Source of the DNA: an uncultured Alphaproteobacteria bacterium
GTDB lineage: Bacteria; Pseudomonadota; Alphaproteobacteria; Caulobacterales; Parvularculaceae
NCBI GenBank assembly: GCA_902826095.1
Contig: CADEDN010000014.1
Span: 1-64,000, forward strand
DNA length: 64,000 bases
Direction: 5' to 3'
A program made the translations under genes and the position numbers. This document shows positions 51,078 to 58,707 of this stretch, piece by piece (the first letter of the stretch is position 1; every line of letters starts with the position of its first letter). The notes below the pieces were generated by a model. That model did no database searches, was not told the DNA's origin, and was given only the letters and a program-made list of their open reading frames with translations.

Positions 51078-52100
51078 ATGAGAGCTTTTTTTGCTGAAGA
51101 GCAGCGCCGCCACTATCCAGATTCTTACCTCGTCAACGGCGTCTTTCATCCAAACCCGGAGCATCCAGATCGCATCGACAGGCTCCTCGCCGGCGCGCGG
51201 GCGGCGGGATGCGATATTGAGCGTCCGCCGGACTGCGGAACGGCGCCGATCCTCGCCGTCCACGATCCGCGCTATGTGGCGTTTCTCGAAAACGCGCATG
51301 AGCGCTGGCGACGGATCAAAGGCGCGTCCGGCGCCGTGACGCCGAACATTCATCCGGTCGCGCGCGACAATCACTATCCCGACAGCGTCGTCGCGCAGGC
51401 CGGCTGGCACATGCTCGACGCGTCGGCGCCGATCACGGCGCACACTTTCGAAAGCGCCCGCTGGAGCGCGTCTTGCGCGGTCGCCGCCGCCGACGCCGTG
51501 CTGTCCGGCGCCAGAGCCGCCTACGCGCTCTGCCGGCCGCCGGGGCATCACGCGCGCCAGGATGCGGCGGCCGGGTTCTGCTACATCAATAACGCGGCGA
51601 TCGCCGCCGTCCGCCTGCGGACGACTCATGCGCGCGTCGCCATTCTCGATGTCGATCTGCACCACGGCAATGGAACGCAAGATATTTTCTATGGCCGCGA
51701 CGACGTGCTGACGATCTCGATTCACGCCGATCCGACGCGCTTTTATCCGTTCTTCTGGGGATCGGAGGACCAGCGCGGACGCGGGCGCGGCGAAGGGTTC
51801 AACCGGAATTTTCCCCTGCCGCGCGGATCAAACGACGACGCCTTCCTCGCGGCGCTCGACGAGGCGCTGACGCGCATCGACGATTTCGCCCCCGGCGCGC
51901 TCGTCGTCGCGCTCGGCCTTGACGCCTTCGAGGGCGATCCTTTCGGCGGCCTGTCGGTCTCGACCAAGGGCTTTGGCCGGATCGGCGCGATGATCGGCGG
52001 CGCGCGGCTCAAGGCGGCGATCATCCAGGAGGGCGGCTATCTCTGCGACGCGCTCGGGGAAAATCTGACAGCGTTCCTGACCGGATTTCAGTCGCGCTGA
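51078..52100 (+). CDS. Histone deacetylase-like amidohydrolase (acetylpolyamine/acetoin type)
   Basis: The ~340-aa protein has the zinc deacetylase signatures RPPGHHARQDAAAGFCY (catalytic His pair), VAILDVDLHHGNGTQD (zinc Asp/His), VALGLDAFEGDP (second Asp) and QEGGY (Tyr). Bacterial members remove acetyl groups from polyamines, acetoin-related or other small amines. ATG 51078 has AGGA seven bases upstream; a GTG and ATG just before would overlap the aminotransferase end. Together the pair suggests catabolism of N-acetylated diamines or polyamines, then further breakdown by the divergent BKACE. That pathway is inference. Confidence 0.93.
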   Translation: MRAFFAEEQRRHYPDSYLVNGVFHPNPEHPDRIDRLLAGARAAGCDIERPPDCGTAPILAVHDPRYVAFLENAHERWRRIKGASGAVTPNIHPVARDNHYPDSVVAQAGWHMLDASAPITAHTFESARWSASCAVAAADAVLSGARAAYALCRPPGHHARQDAAAGFCYINNAAIAAVRLRTTHARVAILDVDLHHGNGTQDIFYGRDDVLTISIHADPTRFYPFFWGSEDQRGRGRGEGFNRNFPLPRGSNDDAFLAALDEALTRIDDFAPGALVVALGLDAFEGDPFGGLSVSTKGFGRIGAMIGGARLKAAIIQEGGYLCDALGENLTAFLTGFQSR

Positions 52101-52446
52101 CCCCGGCGCCGTCATGCGCTGCGCCCGGCCTTTCTGTTCTTTCACTCTCCTGGAAAGAGGGCGGAGGGCCGGCGCAGCTTTTCGCCATTCGTCCGTATCA
52201 AAACCAATCCCCGCCCTTCCCTCCCCTTTTCAAGGGGAGGGAATCCGGACGCGCCTCCTTCCTTCACCCCCCTTGAAAAGGGGGGCAGGGGGGATTGGGG
52301 CTGTTTCAGCCTGATCTCTCCGCCCGCCACCACCCTGTCATCCCGCATGCGTCGCACGCTGCACGCTGCGACGCGTTCGGGAGGACAAGATTAGTGACCA
52401 AGGCCTCGTCCTGAGGCGCCTCGCGCCAGCGAGGCGTCGCGAGGGG
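52101..52446. other. Intergenic region with three hairpin elements, no gene
   Basis: Nothing coding is supported. It holds an exact 10-bp stem (ccctcccctt / ttc / aaggggaggg) at 52219-52241 and an 8-bp stem (cccccctt / gaa / aagggggg) at 52267-52285, both pyrimidine/purine strand-biased. Copy C of the palindromic repeat family is at 52402-52446. The order resembles a compound intergenic mosaic between convergent genes (the HDAC-like gene ends left, the NTF2-like gene ends right). The first hairpins may act as terminators, though no T run follows. Confidence 0.6.
52402..52446 (+). repeat. Palindromic dispersed repeat, copy C
   Basis: ggcctcgtcctgaggcgcctcgc / gcca / gcgaggcgtcgcgagggg follows the same plan as copies A and B at 45519-45638: a cctc.tcctgagg head, a hairpin (cgcctcgc / gcgaggcg) and a tcgcgagg tail. 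It lies directly against the stop codon of the NTF2-like gene, so it may have been selected as its terminator. Confidence 0.65.
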
Positions 52447-52974
52447 TTATTGCGGCGGCGGGTCAAACCTTGAAAGATGGCCCTGCAAAAAGCGCCATCG
52501 GTCGTCGCGGCGCACTGCGACGCCGGTGAAGGCGCCTTCGAAGTTGAAGGAGAAGTCGGTCGAGACAAAGCCGATTTTCGTGTGCGCGCGAAACGAAGCC
52601 GCATCCGCCGAGAGCGGCGTCACGGCGATCGCGTCGACATCGCTGCGAATCATCGCGTTCATGGCGGCGACCCGATCGACGCCGGCGGCCGCGGCGGCGG
52701 CGCTGTCATAGGCGACACGGCCCTGCTCGACCCAGTAGAAATCTGGATCATCCGCATACAGCGCTTTTAAATCGCTCCAGCGCCCTTCGGCGCCGGCTGC
52801 GCTCCATTCCCGTATCAGTGCTGTGACGCCCGCGGCCGCCGCCGCGGGGTCTGCCGCCGGCGTCGCCTTCATGTCCGCAGCCACTTTCCGGGATTCCGGC
52901 GCGCTGCAGGCCGCCGCAAGGAGGAGCAAAAAAATGCGATAAAGCGCATGGGACCTCCGCAAACCTTCATTCAC
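52447..52974 (-). CDS. NTF2-like/SnoaL fold lipoprotein
   Basis: The protein has an N-terminal hydrophobic segment with lipobox (IFLLLLAAAC) and an NTF2-like domain (~ALIREWSAAGAEGRWSDL, ALYADDPDFYWVEQGRVAY, FVSTDFSFNFEGAFTGVAV, RWRFLQGHLSRFD). The SnoaL/NTF2 fold can be an enzyme (ketosteroid isomerase type) or a binding domain; the tail matches no specific family. The start is uncertain: GTG 52974 gives the best lipoprotein signal, while the frame stays open to an ATG at 53034. It is monocistronic and divergent from the Coq4 gene. Confidence 0.75.
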   Translation of the reverse strand: MNEGLRRSHALYRIFLLLLAAACSAPESRKVAADMKATPAADPAAAAAGVTALIREWSAAGAEGRWSDLKALYADDPDFYWVEQGRVAYDSAAAAAAGVDRVAAMNAMIRSDVDAIAVTPLSADAASFRAHTKIGFVSTDFSFNFEGAFTGVAVRRDDRWRFLQGHLSRFDPPPQ

Positions 52975-53011
52975 GGAAGGCGATTTACCATGAGCGGAGG
53001 CGCGATGACCC

Positions 53012-53040
53012 TTGAAATCCCGCCTGCCCGCCATTATCAA
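53012..53040 (+). promoter_or_regulatory. Candidate sigma-70-type promoter for the Coq4 gene
   Basis: TTGAAA at 53012-53017 and TATCAA at 53035-53040 are 17 bases apart. This gives a predicted start near 53047 and a ~54-base leader before ATG 53101. The match to consensus is fair and the spacing ideal. An operator-like sequence overlaps the predicted start point (53045-53060). Confidence 0.4.
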
Positions 53041-53044
53041 GAAG

Positions 53045-53060
53045 TAAACTAGTCAGTGTA
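53045..53060. promoter_or_regulatory. Imperfect inverted repeat at the predicted start site (possible TetR-type operator)
   Basis: taaact / agtc / agtgta is an inverted repeat with one mismatch. The size and position (overlapping the predicted start point) fit a TetR-family operator in alphaproteobacteria. No TetR gene is seen in the window, so any cognate regulator would be elsewhere. Confidence 0.3.
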
Positions 53061-53100
53061 ATCATATGACCAGAACAGCCAGGACGCCCGCAGGAGCCTC

Positions 53101-53949
53101 ATGAAAACCGCCCGCCAGATCGATCTTCGCCCGGAAGACCTTGTTTATGTTCAGGGATTTGCGACCCCGCCGAGCCCGAAATTTCGCCCGCTGCATGCGG
53201 TCCTTTCGGCGTTCCGGCTGATCCTCAACAAGGACGACACGCGTCAGGTCTTCGAGGTCGTCTCCGCGCTGTCGCGCAGTTCCAGCCGCAATCTGTTCGC
53301 GCGCTTTGTCGCGACGCCTTACGGTCGAAAGGTCGTGACCGCGCCGGTCAGGCTTGAAGATATTCTCGGCGATTTCGAGCGGCTGCGAAGACTGCCGGCG
53401 GGATCCTTCGGCAAGGCCTATGTCGATTTCATGGATGAGGCGGGGTTTACGCCGCAGGGCCTTATTGACGCCGCCGAGGAAGCGGGCGTCGGCATGGAGG
53501 AATATCCTGAACTCGCCGAATTCCGCCGCGCCTTCACGCATCTCGAAGTCAGCCATGATCTCTGGCACGTCATCACCGGCTATGGCCGCGATCCATTGGG
53601 CGAGATCTGCAATCTCGTCTTCACGAGGCGCCAGACGCGAAATCCGGGGCTGCGCCTCATCATCTTCATGGGGCTTGCGGCGATCAAGCTTGAGCGCTGG
53701 TCGATGCCGGCGCTGAAAGCGGCGCGCGAGGCGGCGCGCATGGGCGATAATGTCGATTTTCTCCTCCAGCATGACGTCGAGGCGCTGCTGAAGCGCCCGC
53801 TCGCGGACGTTCGCGCCGAACTCGGCATTTTCAAGCCGGCGGTCTATGATGCTATTCCGTATGCGGAGAAACACGCCGTCCTTCGCCCGAAAGTGAAGGC
53901 GACGCAGTCCGAACGCGAGCAGGACAAAGGCCTCGCTGAGGCGGCCTGA
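53101..53949 (+). CDS. Coq4-family ubiquinone biosynthesis protein
   Basis: The 282-aa protein has the Coq4 metal-binding motif HDxxHx(11)E in SHDLWHVITGYGRDPLGE (His152, Asp153, His156, Glu168). Coq4 takes part in ring modification of ubiquinone, and bacterial homologues are found in many Alphaproteobacteria. The surrounding helical regions (RNLFARFVATPYGRKV, ALKAAREAARMGDNVDFLLQ) match the family. The last ~25 residues are polar and specific. It is probably a single-gene transcript with its own promoter; the ThiE gene follows after 75 bases. Confidence 0.88.
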   Translation: MKTARQIDLRPEDLVYVQGFATPPSPKFRPLHAVLSAFRLILNKDDTRQVFEVVSALSRSSSRNLFARFVATPYGRKVVTAPVRLEDILGDFERLRRLPAGSFGKAYVDFMDEAGFTPQGLIDAAEEAGVGMEEYPELAEFRRAFTHLEVSHDLWHVITGYGRDPLGEICNLVFTRRQTRNPGLRLIIFMGLAAIKLERWSMPALKAAREAARMGDNVDFLLQHDVEALLKRPLADVRAELGIFKPAVYDAIPYAEKHAVLRPKVKATQSEREQDKGLAEAA

Positions 53950-54024
53950 GCGCCGGCGACGCGGAGGCCGGGAAAGATGATATTGGGAGTTTCCTCGGCG
54001 CATCGGGCGCTTTATTGAGCGTCG

Positions 54025-54681
54025 ATGACCTGCCGACTTTATCTCATCACCCCGCCGGCGATCGCGAATCTGCCCCGCTTCTGCGACGCCCTCAAAGCCG
54101 CGCTTGGCGGCGGCGATGTCGCCTGCCTGCAGCTTCGCCTCAAGGTCGACGGCGTTCCGGCGCCCGATGACGACGTCCTGCGCGCGGCGGAGGCGATATT
54201 GAAAATCGCTCGCCCGGCGAATTTCCATTTCCTGATTAATGACCGCCCAGATCTCGCCAAATGCGCCGGCGCCGACGGCGTTCACATCGGTCAGAGCGAC
54301 GCCGCCTATGCGCAAGCGCGCGCCCTCCTCGGCGCCGAGGCGACGATCGGCGTTACTTGCCACAATTCCTACGACCTTGCGATCGAAGCAGGAGAGGCCG
54401 GCGCCGACTATGTCGCCTTCGGCGCCTTCTTCCCGACGCAGACCAAGGACGCCCCGACGCGCGCCGAAGTCTCGCTCATCGAAGACTGGACCTACGCGAC
54501 GACTGTTCCTTGCGTCGCGATCGGCGGCCTCACCGCAGAAAATTGCGGGCCGATCGTGCGCGCCGGCGCGGATTTCATCGCTGTCTCCGCCGCGGTCTGG
54601 AACGCCGGCGAGGGGCCCGCCGCCGCGGTGAAGACGCTTAACGCCGCGATCGCCGCGGCGATCGGAGGGCGGCACGATTAA
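54025..54681 (+). CDS. thiE: Thiamine-phosphate synthase
   Basis: The 218-aa TIM-barrel protein has family motifs LYLITPPAI, CLQLRLKVDG, FLINDRPDLAKCAGADGVHI, IGVTCHNSYDLAIEAGE and YVAFGAFFPTQTKD. The phosphate-binding AIGGLTAENCGPIVRAGADF is also present. ThiE couples HMP-pyrophosphate and thiazole phosphate to thiamine phosphate. The usual K-x-T-loop context is kept. Some family members near CoaE-like or peptidase genes are non-thiamine, but the sequence here looks classical. No other thi gene or TPP riboswitch is nearby. Confidence 0.88.
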   Translation: MTCRLYLITPPAIANLPRFCDALKAALGGGDVACLQLRLKVDGVPAPDDDVLRAAEAILKIARPANFHFLINDRPDLAKCAGADGVHIGQSDAAYAQARALLGAEATIGVTCHNSYDLAIEAGEAGADYVAFGAFFPTQTKDAPTRAEVSLIEDWTYATTVPCVAIGGLTAENCGPIVRAGADFIAVSAAVWNAGEGPAAAVKTLNAAIAAAIGGRHD

Positions 54682-54720
54682 TGCTCGCAAAAGCGCAAGG
54701 CCCATTGGGAGCATCAGCGC

Positions 54721-55794
54721 ATGCGCGCGAAATCGCGATTTCTTCCGGCGGCGGCGCTCGCCGCGCTGATCGCCTGTCCCGCAATGGCGCAGGACAGAAT
54801 GATGTCGGCGCCGAAGTCGCTTGAGGAACTCGTTAAGACGCCTGCGCCGAGAAAGCCCGCTCCGGCGGCCGGAAAGCCGATCGACGCGGCGCATCAGGCG
54901 CTTGTCGCCGGCGATTTCGCTCGGGCGAGATCGCTCGCCGAGCCGCTCGCGAAAAAGGGCGACGGCGCCGCCAACCATCTGCTCGGCTATCTTTATGAAA
55001 GAGGCCTTGGCGTTCCGGCTGACATCGGCGCTGCGCTTCGTCACTATGGCGACGCCGCGATCGCCGGCGACGCTGACGCGCAAGTCGCGCTCGGCGTTCT
55101 CGCCTTCGAGGGCGACGGCGTCTATCCCGATTACGAGCGCGCGGCCGGCTGGTTCCGACTTGCCGCGGCGCAAGGCGATCCGCGGGCGGATGTTCATCTG
55201 GGGCTGATGTACGCTGAAGGCGTCGGCGTCCGTCAAAGCGCCGTCGCGGCGGCCCATCACTTCGCCAAGGCGGCGAACAAGGGCGACGCGGACGGCGCCT
55301 TCTATCTCGGCTTCGCCTATCTCAACGGCGACGGCCTGCCGCAAAGCTACGCCAGGGCGGCGAAGAATTTTGCGGACGCCGCCGCGAAAGGCCATGGCGA
55401 GGCCGCCTATCACCTGTCGCTGATCCATGATTCTCCCGTGCTCGGCGCGCCGGACGCCCAAAAAGCCGCCGGTTTGATGCGCGCCGCCGCGACGGCCGGC
55501 TATCCGCCCGCCTTCGCGGCGATGGGTCTTATAGTTCATCGAGGCGACGCCGACGGCGTCGCCGCCGACTGGTTCGAAATGGGGGCTAAAGCGGGCGACC
55601 CGCAAGCCGCCTTTCTCTATGCGGTCGCGTTGTCGGAAGGCGACGGCCGCGCCCGCGACGCGGCGGCGGCGGTCGCCATCGTCGATGATCTGATCGCGTC
55701 GCCCGCGGTCGCCGCGCCGCTGAAAGCGCAGGCCGCGTCGCTGAAGAAAGCGATCGCGCAACGCGCAATGGCGCCGTTCACGCTGCGAAACTGA
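54721..55794 (+). CDS. Sel1-repeat (SLR/TPR-like) exported protein
   Basis: The 357-aa protein has a signal peptide (FLPAAALAALIACPAMAQ) and six to seven Sel1-like repeats of ~36 residues (for example ANHLLGYLYERGLGVPADIG, AQVALGVLAFEGDGVYPDY, ADVHLGLMYAEGVGVRQSAV, GAFYLGFAYLNGDGLPQSYA). Such proteins are periplasmic scaffolds in signalling or envelope processes. It begins 39 bases after thiE and could be cotranscribed. It lies upstream of the ruv operon with a 157-bp gap; no functional link can be stated. Confidence 0.9.
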   Translation: MRAKSRFLPAAALAALIACPAMAQDRMMSAPKSLEELVKTPAPRKPAPAAGKPIDAAHQALVAGDFARARSLAEPLAKKGDGAANHLLGYLYERGLGVPADIGAALRHYGDAAIAGDADAQVALGVLAFEGDGVYPDYERAAGWFRLAAAQGDPRADVHLGLMYAEGVGVRQSAVAAAHHFAKAANKGDADGAFYLGFAYLNGDGLPQSYARAAKNFADAAAKGHGEAAYHLSLIHDSPVLGAPDAQKAAGLMRAAATAGYPPAFAAMGLIVHRGDADGVAADWFEMGAKAGDPQAAFLYAVALSEGDGRARDAAAAVAIVDDLIASPAVAAPLKAQAASLKKAIAQRAMAPFTLRN

Positions 55795-55951
55795 ACGATC
55801 TCCCTTGAACTAGGGCGGCAGCGTCCGCAGCTTGGTGTTGGCGAGAGCGGCGGTCGTTGGATTTCCTCGTTGATTTTCATCTGGCGCCCGGCCCGGTCCC
55901 GGAAGCGGCGAAATCATTCCCCTTTTGTTCCAAACCGCCTAGACTCCCGCC

Positions 55952-56458
55952 ATGGCAGGCGTGATTCGAATTTTGGGGATCGATCCGGGCTCCGGCGCGA
56001 CGGGATGGGGCCTCATAGAGACTATCGGTCCAAAGCTCGCTTTTGTGGCGGCGGGAATTGTCCGCCCGAAGCGCGCGCTCGGCCGGCCCGAGCGGCTCGC
56101 CGCGATCCATGAGGCGCTGGCGGGTCTCATCGCCGAATGGGCGCCAGATGAGGCCGCCGTCGAGGAGACGTTCGTCAACGCGAGCCCGCGCGACGCGCTC
56201 GTCCTCGGCGAGGCGCGCGGCGTCGCGCTTCTCGCGCCGGCGCTCGCCGGGATTTGCGTCGCGGAATACGCGGCGAACACCATCAAGAAATCGGTCGTCG
56301 GCAAGGGGCACGCGGAAAAGAGCCAAGTCGCGGCGATGGTGCGCGTGCTTCTCCCCGCCTCCGGCGAACAGGCGGCCGACGCCGCCGACGCGCTCGCCGT
56401 CGCCATCTGTCACGCCCATCACCGGAGCGCTGCGGCGCTCACAAGGAAGATCGCATGA
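55952..56458 (+). CDS. ruvC: Crossover junction endodeoxyribonuclease RuvC
   Basis: The 168-aa resolvase has [16 protein letters not shown] with catalytic Asp11, [15 protein letters not shown]-type ([17 protein letters not shown]) Glu region, [34 protein letters not shown], and [14 protein letters not shown] with the C-terminal Asp/His. It cuts Holliday junctions during recombination. The ATG lacks a strong ribosome site. It overlaps ruvA by four bases (ATGA). I looked for an alphaproteobacterial SOS box upstream and did not find one. Confidence 0.97.
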   Translation: MAGVIRILGIDPGSGATGWGLIETIGPKLAFVAAGIVRPKRALGRPERLAAIHEALAGLIAEWAPDEAAVEETFVNASPRDALVLGEARGVALLAPALAGICVAEYAANTIKKSVVGKGHAEKSQVAAMVRVLLPASGEQAADAADALAVAICHAHHRSAAALTRKIA

Positions 56459-57081
56459 TCGGGCGCCTGAAAGGAACTGTCGCGGCGATCGACGTCGACA
56501 CCGCGCTCATCGACGTCAATGGCGTCGGCTATGAGGTCCATGCGCATGCGCGGCTCCTCTCGCATCTTGGCCTCGGCGAGGCGGCGACGCTCAGCATAGA
56601 AACGATCGTGCGCGAGGATTTGATCCGCCTTTACGGATTTGAGAACGAAGCCGAGCGGCGCGCGTTTCGCTTGCTCACCGGCGTGCAGGGCGTCGGCGCC
56701 CGGCACGCGCTCAGCGTGTTGCAGGTGCTGCCGCCGGACGATCTTTATGACGCGATTGCGGCCGAGGACGTGACGTCGCTTGCGCGCGCCCATGGCGTCG
56801 GCAAGAAACTGGCGCAGCGAATCGCGACGGAATTGCAGTCGAAACTTGGATCCCTCGCGGCGGCGGGCGGCGCGACTTTGAAAGTCGTTGCGCGGAAAAT
56901 GGGATCCGGCGCCGCCGCGCCGGCGACAAACGCGCGCGTGGACGCCGTGTCGGCGCTTTCGCATCTCGGTTATGACGGCGTCGAGGCGCGCCGCGCCGTA
57001 TCGCTGGCCGCGGAGGCCGCGGGCGAAGGCGCAGCCGTCGAGGATTTGATCAAACGGGCGCTGAAGGAACTGGCGGCGTGA
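56455..57081 (+). CDS. ruvA: Holliday junction DNA helicase subunit RuvA
   Basis: The 208-aa protein starts [20 protein letters not shown], with the OB-fold domain I. Helix-hairpin-helix motifs are in [17 protein letters not shown] and [19 protein letters not shown], and the C-terminal RuvB-binding domain is [19 protein letters not shown]. It tetramerises on four-way junctions and loads RuvB. The start overlaps ruvC. The gene is followed after 18 bases by an FtsH-ectodomain-like gene instead of directly by ruvB, which is unusual. Confidence 0.97.
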   Translation: MIGRLKGTVAAIDVDTALIDVNGVGYEVHAHARLLSHLGLGEAATLSIETIVREDLIRLYGFENEAERRAFRLLTGVQGVGARHALSVLQVLPPDDLYDAIAAEDVTSLARAHGVGKKLAQRIATELQSKLGSLAAAGGATLKVVARKMGSGAAAPATNARVDAVSALSHLGYDGVEARRAVSLAAEAAGEGAAVEDLIKRALKELAA

Positions 57082-57099
57082 AGCACGAAGGGGGCTGAA

Positions 57100-57675
57100 A
57101 TGCGATTGGTCAGACTGACGGCGGCGTCATTCATTGCAGCGGCGGTGATTTTGTCGGCGAGCGCCGGCGAACCGACGCCGCAAGACGAGGCGAAGCCGAC
57201 TCAAGCGTCCGCCTCGGCTGGCGAGACTGCGAAAATGAGTTACACGGCCTTCGCGAAGGCGGTCAGGGAAGACGCCGTGGCGACGGCGACATTTGAAATC
57301 TATGGCGGCGTGGCGAGCGGAATGACTCGCCTTGGCGCTGACTATGAAGTCGTCGTTCCCGCCGATTTGTCCTACCGTCTCGCCGAGACTCTCGAATCGC
57401 ACGGCGCGGATGTCACCTTTCTTGAGTATTCATATGATGAGGATGTAGCAGAGGATCTTGGCGCCGCCGCTTCGTCGAAGAACGAAGGACTGTCGTCAAC
57501 GCTTCGCGTCATATTCGATCTACTCCCATTTCTGATCTTTCTGGTGTTCATTGTCGCAATCTACTTCTTCGCCCAGAGATCGAACAAAGGTTACTACGCT
57601 CGCGCTGAAAAAATGCAGGCCGATTTCTTTGCGAACATGGAAAAAATCTTGAGGGAGATGCAGCGCGATGGCTGA
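57100..57675 (+). CDS. FtsH-ectodomain-like membrane protein without AAA/protease domains
   Basis: The 191-aa protein has a signal-like N-terminal helix, an ectodomain (~47-130) and one transmembrane helix ([20 protein letters not shown]). The ectodomain matches the FtsH extracellular domain in layout: [20 protein letters not shown] corresponds to the YSTFLQEV region, [20 protein letters not shown] to the YxTYxPxDxxL region, and the LLPFLIF helix to FtsH helix 2 (SWxPMLLLIGVWIFF). The short cytoplasmic tail ends [11 protein letters not shown] with no AAA module. It overlaps ruvB by eight bases. It could bind FtsH or modulate it; the role is unknown. Confidence 0.72.
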   Translation: MRLVRLTAASFIAAAVILSASAGEPTPQDEAKPTQASASAGETAKMSYTAFAKAVREDAVATATFEIYGGVASGMTRLGADYEVVVPADLSYRLAETLESHGADVTFLEYSYDEDVAEDLGAAASSKNEGLSSTLRVIFDLLPFLIFLVFIVAIYFFAQRSNKGYYARAEKMQADFFANMEKILREMQRDG

Positions 57676-58702
57676 TCCCCTCCGCAACGACAACCGCCTG
57701 ATCGACGGCGCGCCGAAGCGCGAGGACGCCGACGCGGCGCTGCGTCCAAAGCGCCTCGACGATTTTGTCGGGCAGCGTCACGCCAAGGACAATCTGCGCG
57801 TCTTCGTCGGCGCCGCCCGCGCGCGCGGCGAATCGCTCGATCACGTGCTCTTTCACGGACCGCCGGGCCTCGGCAAGACGACCCTGGCGCAAATCGTCGC
57901 CAATGAGCTCGGCGTCAATTTCCGCTCGACGTCCGGTCCGGTGATCACAAAGCCCGGCGATCTCGCGGCGCTCCTCACCAATCTTGAAAAGGGCGACGTT
58001 CTCTTCATCGACGAGATTCATCGCCTCAATCCCGCCGTCGAGGAAGTGCTTTACCCGGCGATGGAGGATTATTGTCTCGACCTGATGATTGGCGAGGGCC
58101 CCTCGGCGCGCTCGGTGAAGATCGATCTTCCGCGCTTCACGCTGATCGGCGCGACGACGCGCTCCGGCCTTCTTGCAAAGCCCTTGCTCGACCGGTTCGG
58201 CATTCCGGTGCGGCTTGATTTTTACGAGCCCGCGGATCTCCAAAAGATCGTGCTGCGCGGCGCCGGCATGCTCGGCGCGGCGATGTCGGAGGATGGCGCG
58301 ATGGAAATCGCGCGCCGCAGCCGCGGCACGCCACGCGTCGCCGGTCGGCTGATGCGCCGCGTCCGCGACGTCGCGACGGTCGAGGGCGCGACGACGATCG
58401 ATCAGAGCGTCGCCGACCGCGCGCTGCGGCGCCTCGAGATCGACGGCGTCGGCCTCGACCCGCTCGACAGGCGCTATCTTCGTTTGATCGCCGAGCATTT
58501 CGGCGGCGGCCCGGTCGGCGTTGAAACGATCGCCGCCTCGCTCGCCGAAGCGCGCGACGCGGTCGAAGACGTCGTCGAGCCGTTCCTTCTCCAGTGCGGG
58601 CTCATTCAGCGAACGCCGCGCGGGCGCGTCCTGTCGCAGAGCGCCTGGAAACATCTGGGGCTCGCCGCGCCGAAAAACGCCGTCGGCGATCTCTTCGAGT
58701 AG
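57668..58702 (+). CDS. ruvB: Holliday junction branch-migration helicase RuvB
   Basis: The 344-aa AAA+ motor has Walker A in [42 protein letters not shown] (Walker B), sensor [19 protein letters not shown], and a C-terminal winged helix ([20 protein letters not shown]). All are diagnostic of RuvB. ATG 57668 overlaps the previous gene by eight bases, so translation is coupled. It ends five bases before the stop of the convergent monooxygenase gene, with no terminator between. Confidence 0.97.
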   Translation: MADPLRNDNRLIDGAPKREDADAALRPKRLDDFVGQRHAKDNLRVFVGAARARGESLDHVLFHGPPGLGKTTLAQIVANELGVNFRSTSGPVITKPGDLAALLTNLEKGDVLFIDEIHRLNPAVEEVLYPAMEDYCLDLMIGEGPSARSVKIDLPRFTLIGATTRSGLLAKPLLDRFGIPVRLDFYEPADLQKIVLRGAGMLGAAMSEDGAMEIARRSRGTPRVAGRLMRRVRDVATVEGATTIDQSVADRALRRLEIDGVGLDPLDRRYLRLIAEHFGGGPVGVETIAASLAEARDAVEDVVEPFLLQCGLIQRTPRGRVLSQSAWKHLGLAAPKNAVGDLFE

Positions 58703-58707
58703 CGCCG

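Noticed and set aside
53062-55761. 899-codon open frame on the minus strand, antisense to the Coq4, thiE and Sel1-repeat genes
   Set aside because: Very rich in Arg, with no family motif; the plus-strand genes have clear motifs and signal sequences. Long antisense frames are expected in DNA of this GC content.
55795-55951. SOS (LexA) box upstream of ruvC
   Set aside because: Only one GTTC half-site is seen, with no second GTTC at the alphaproteobacterial spacing.
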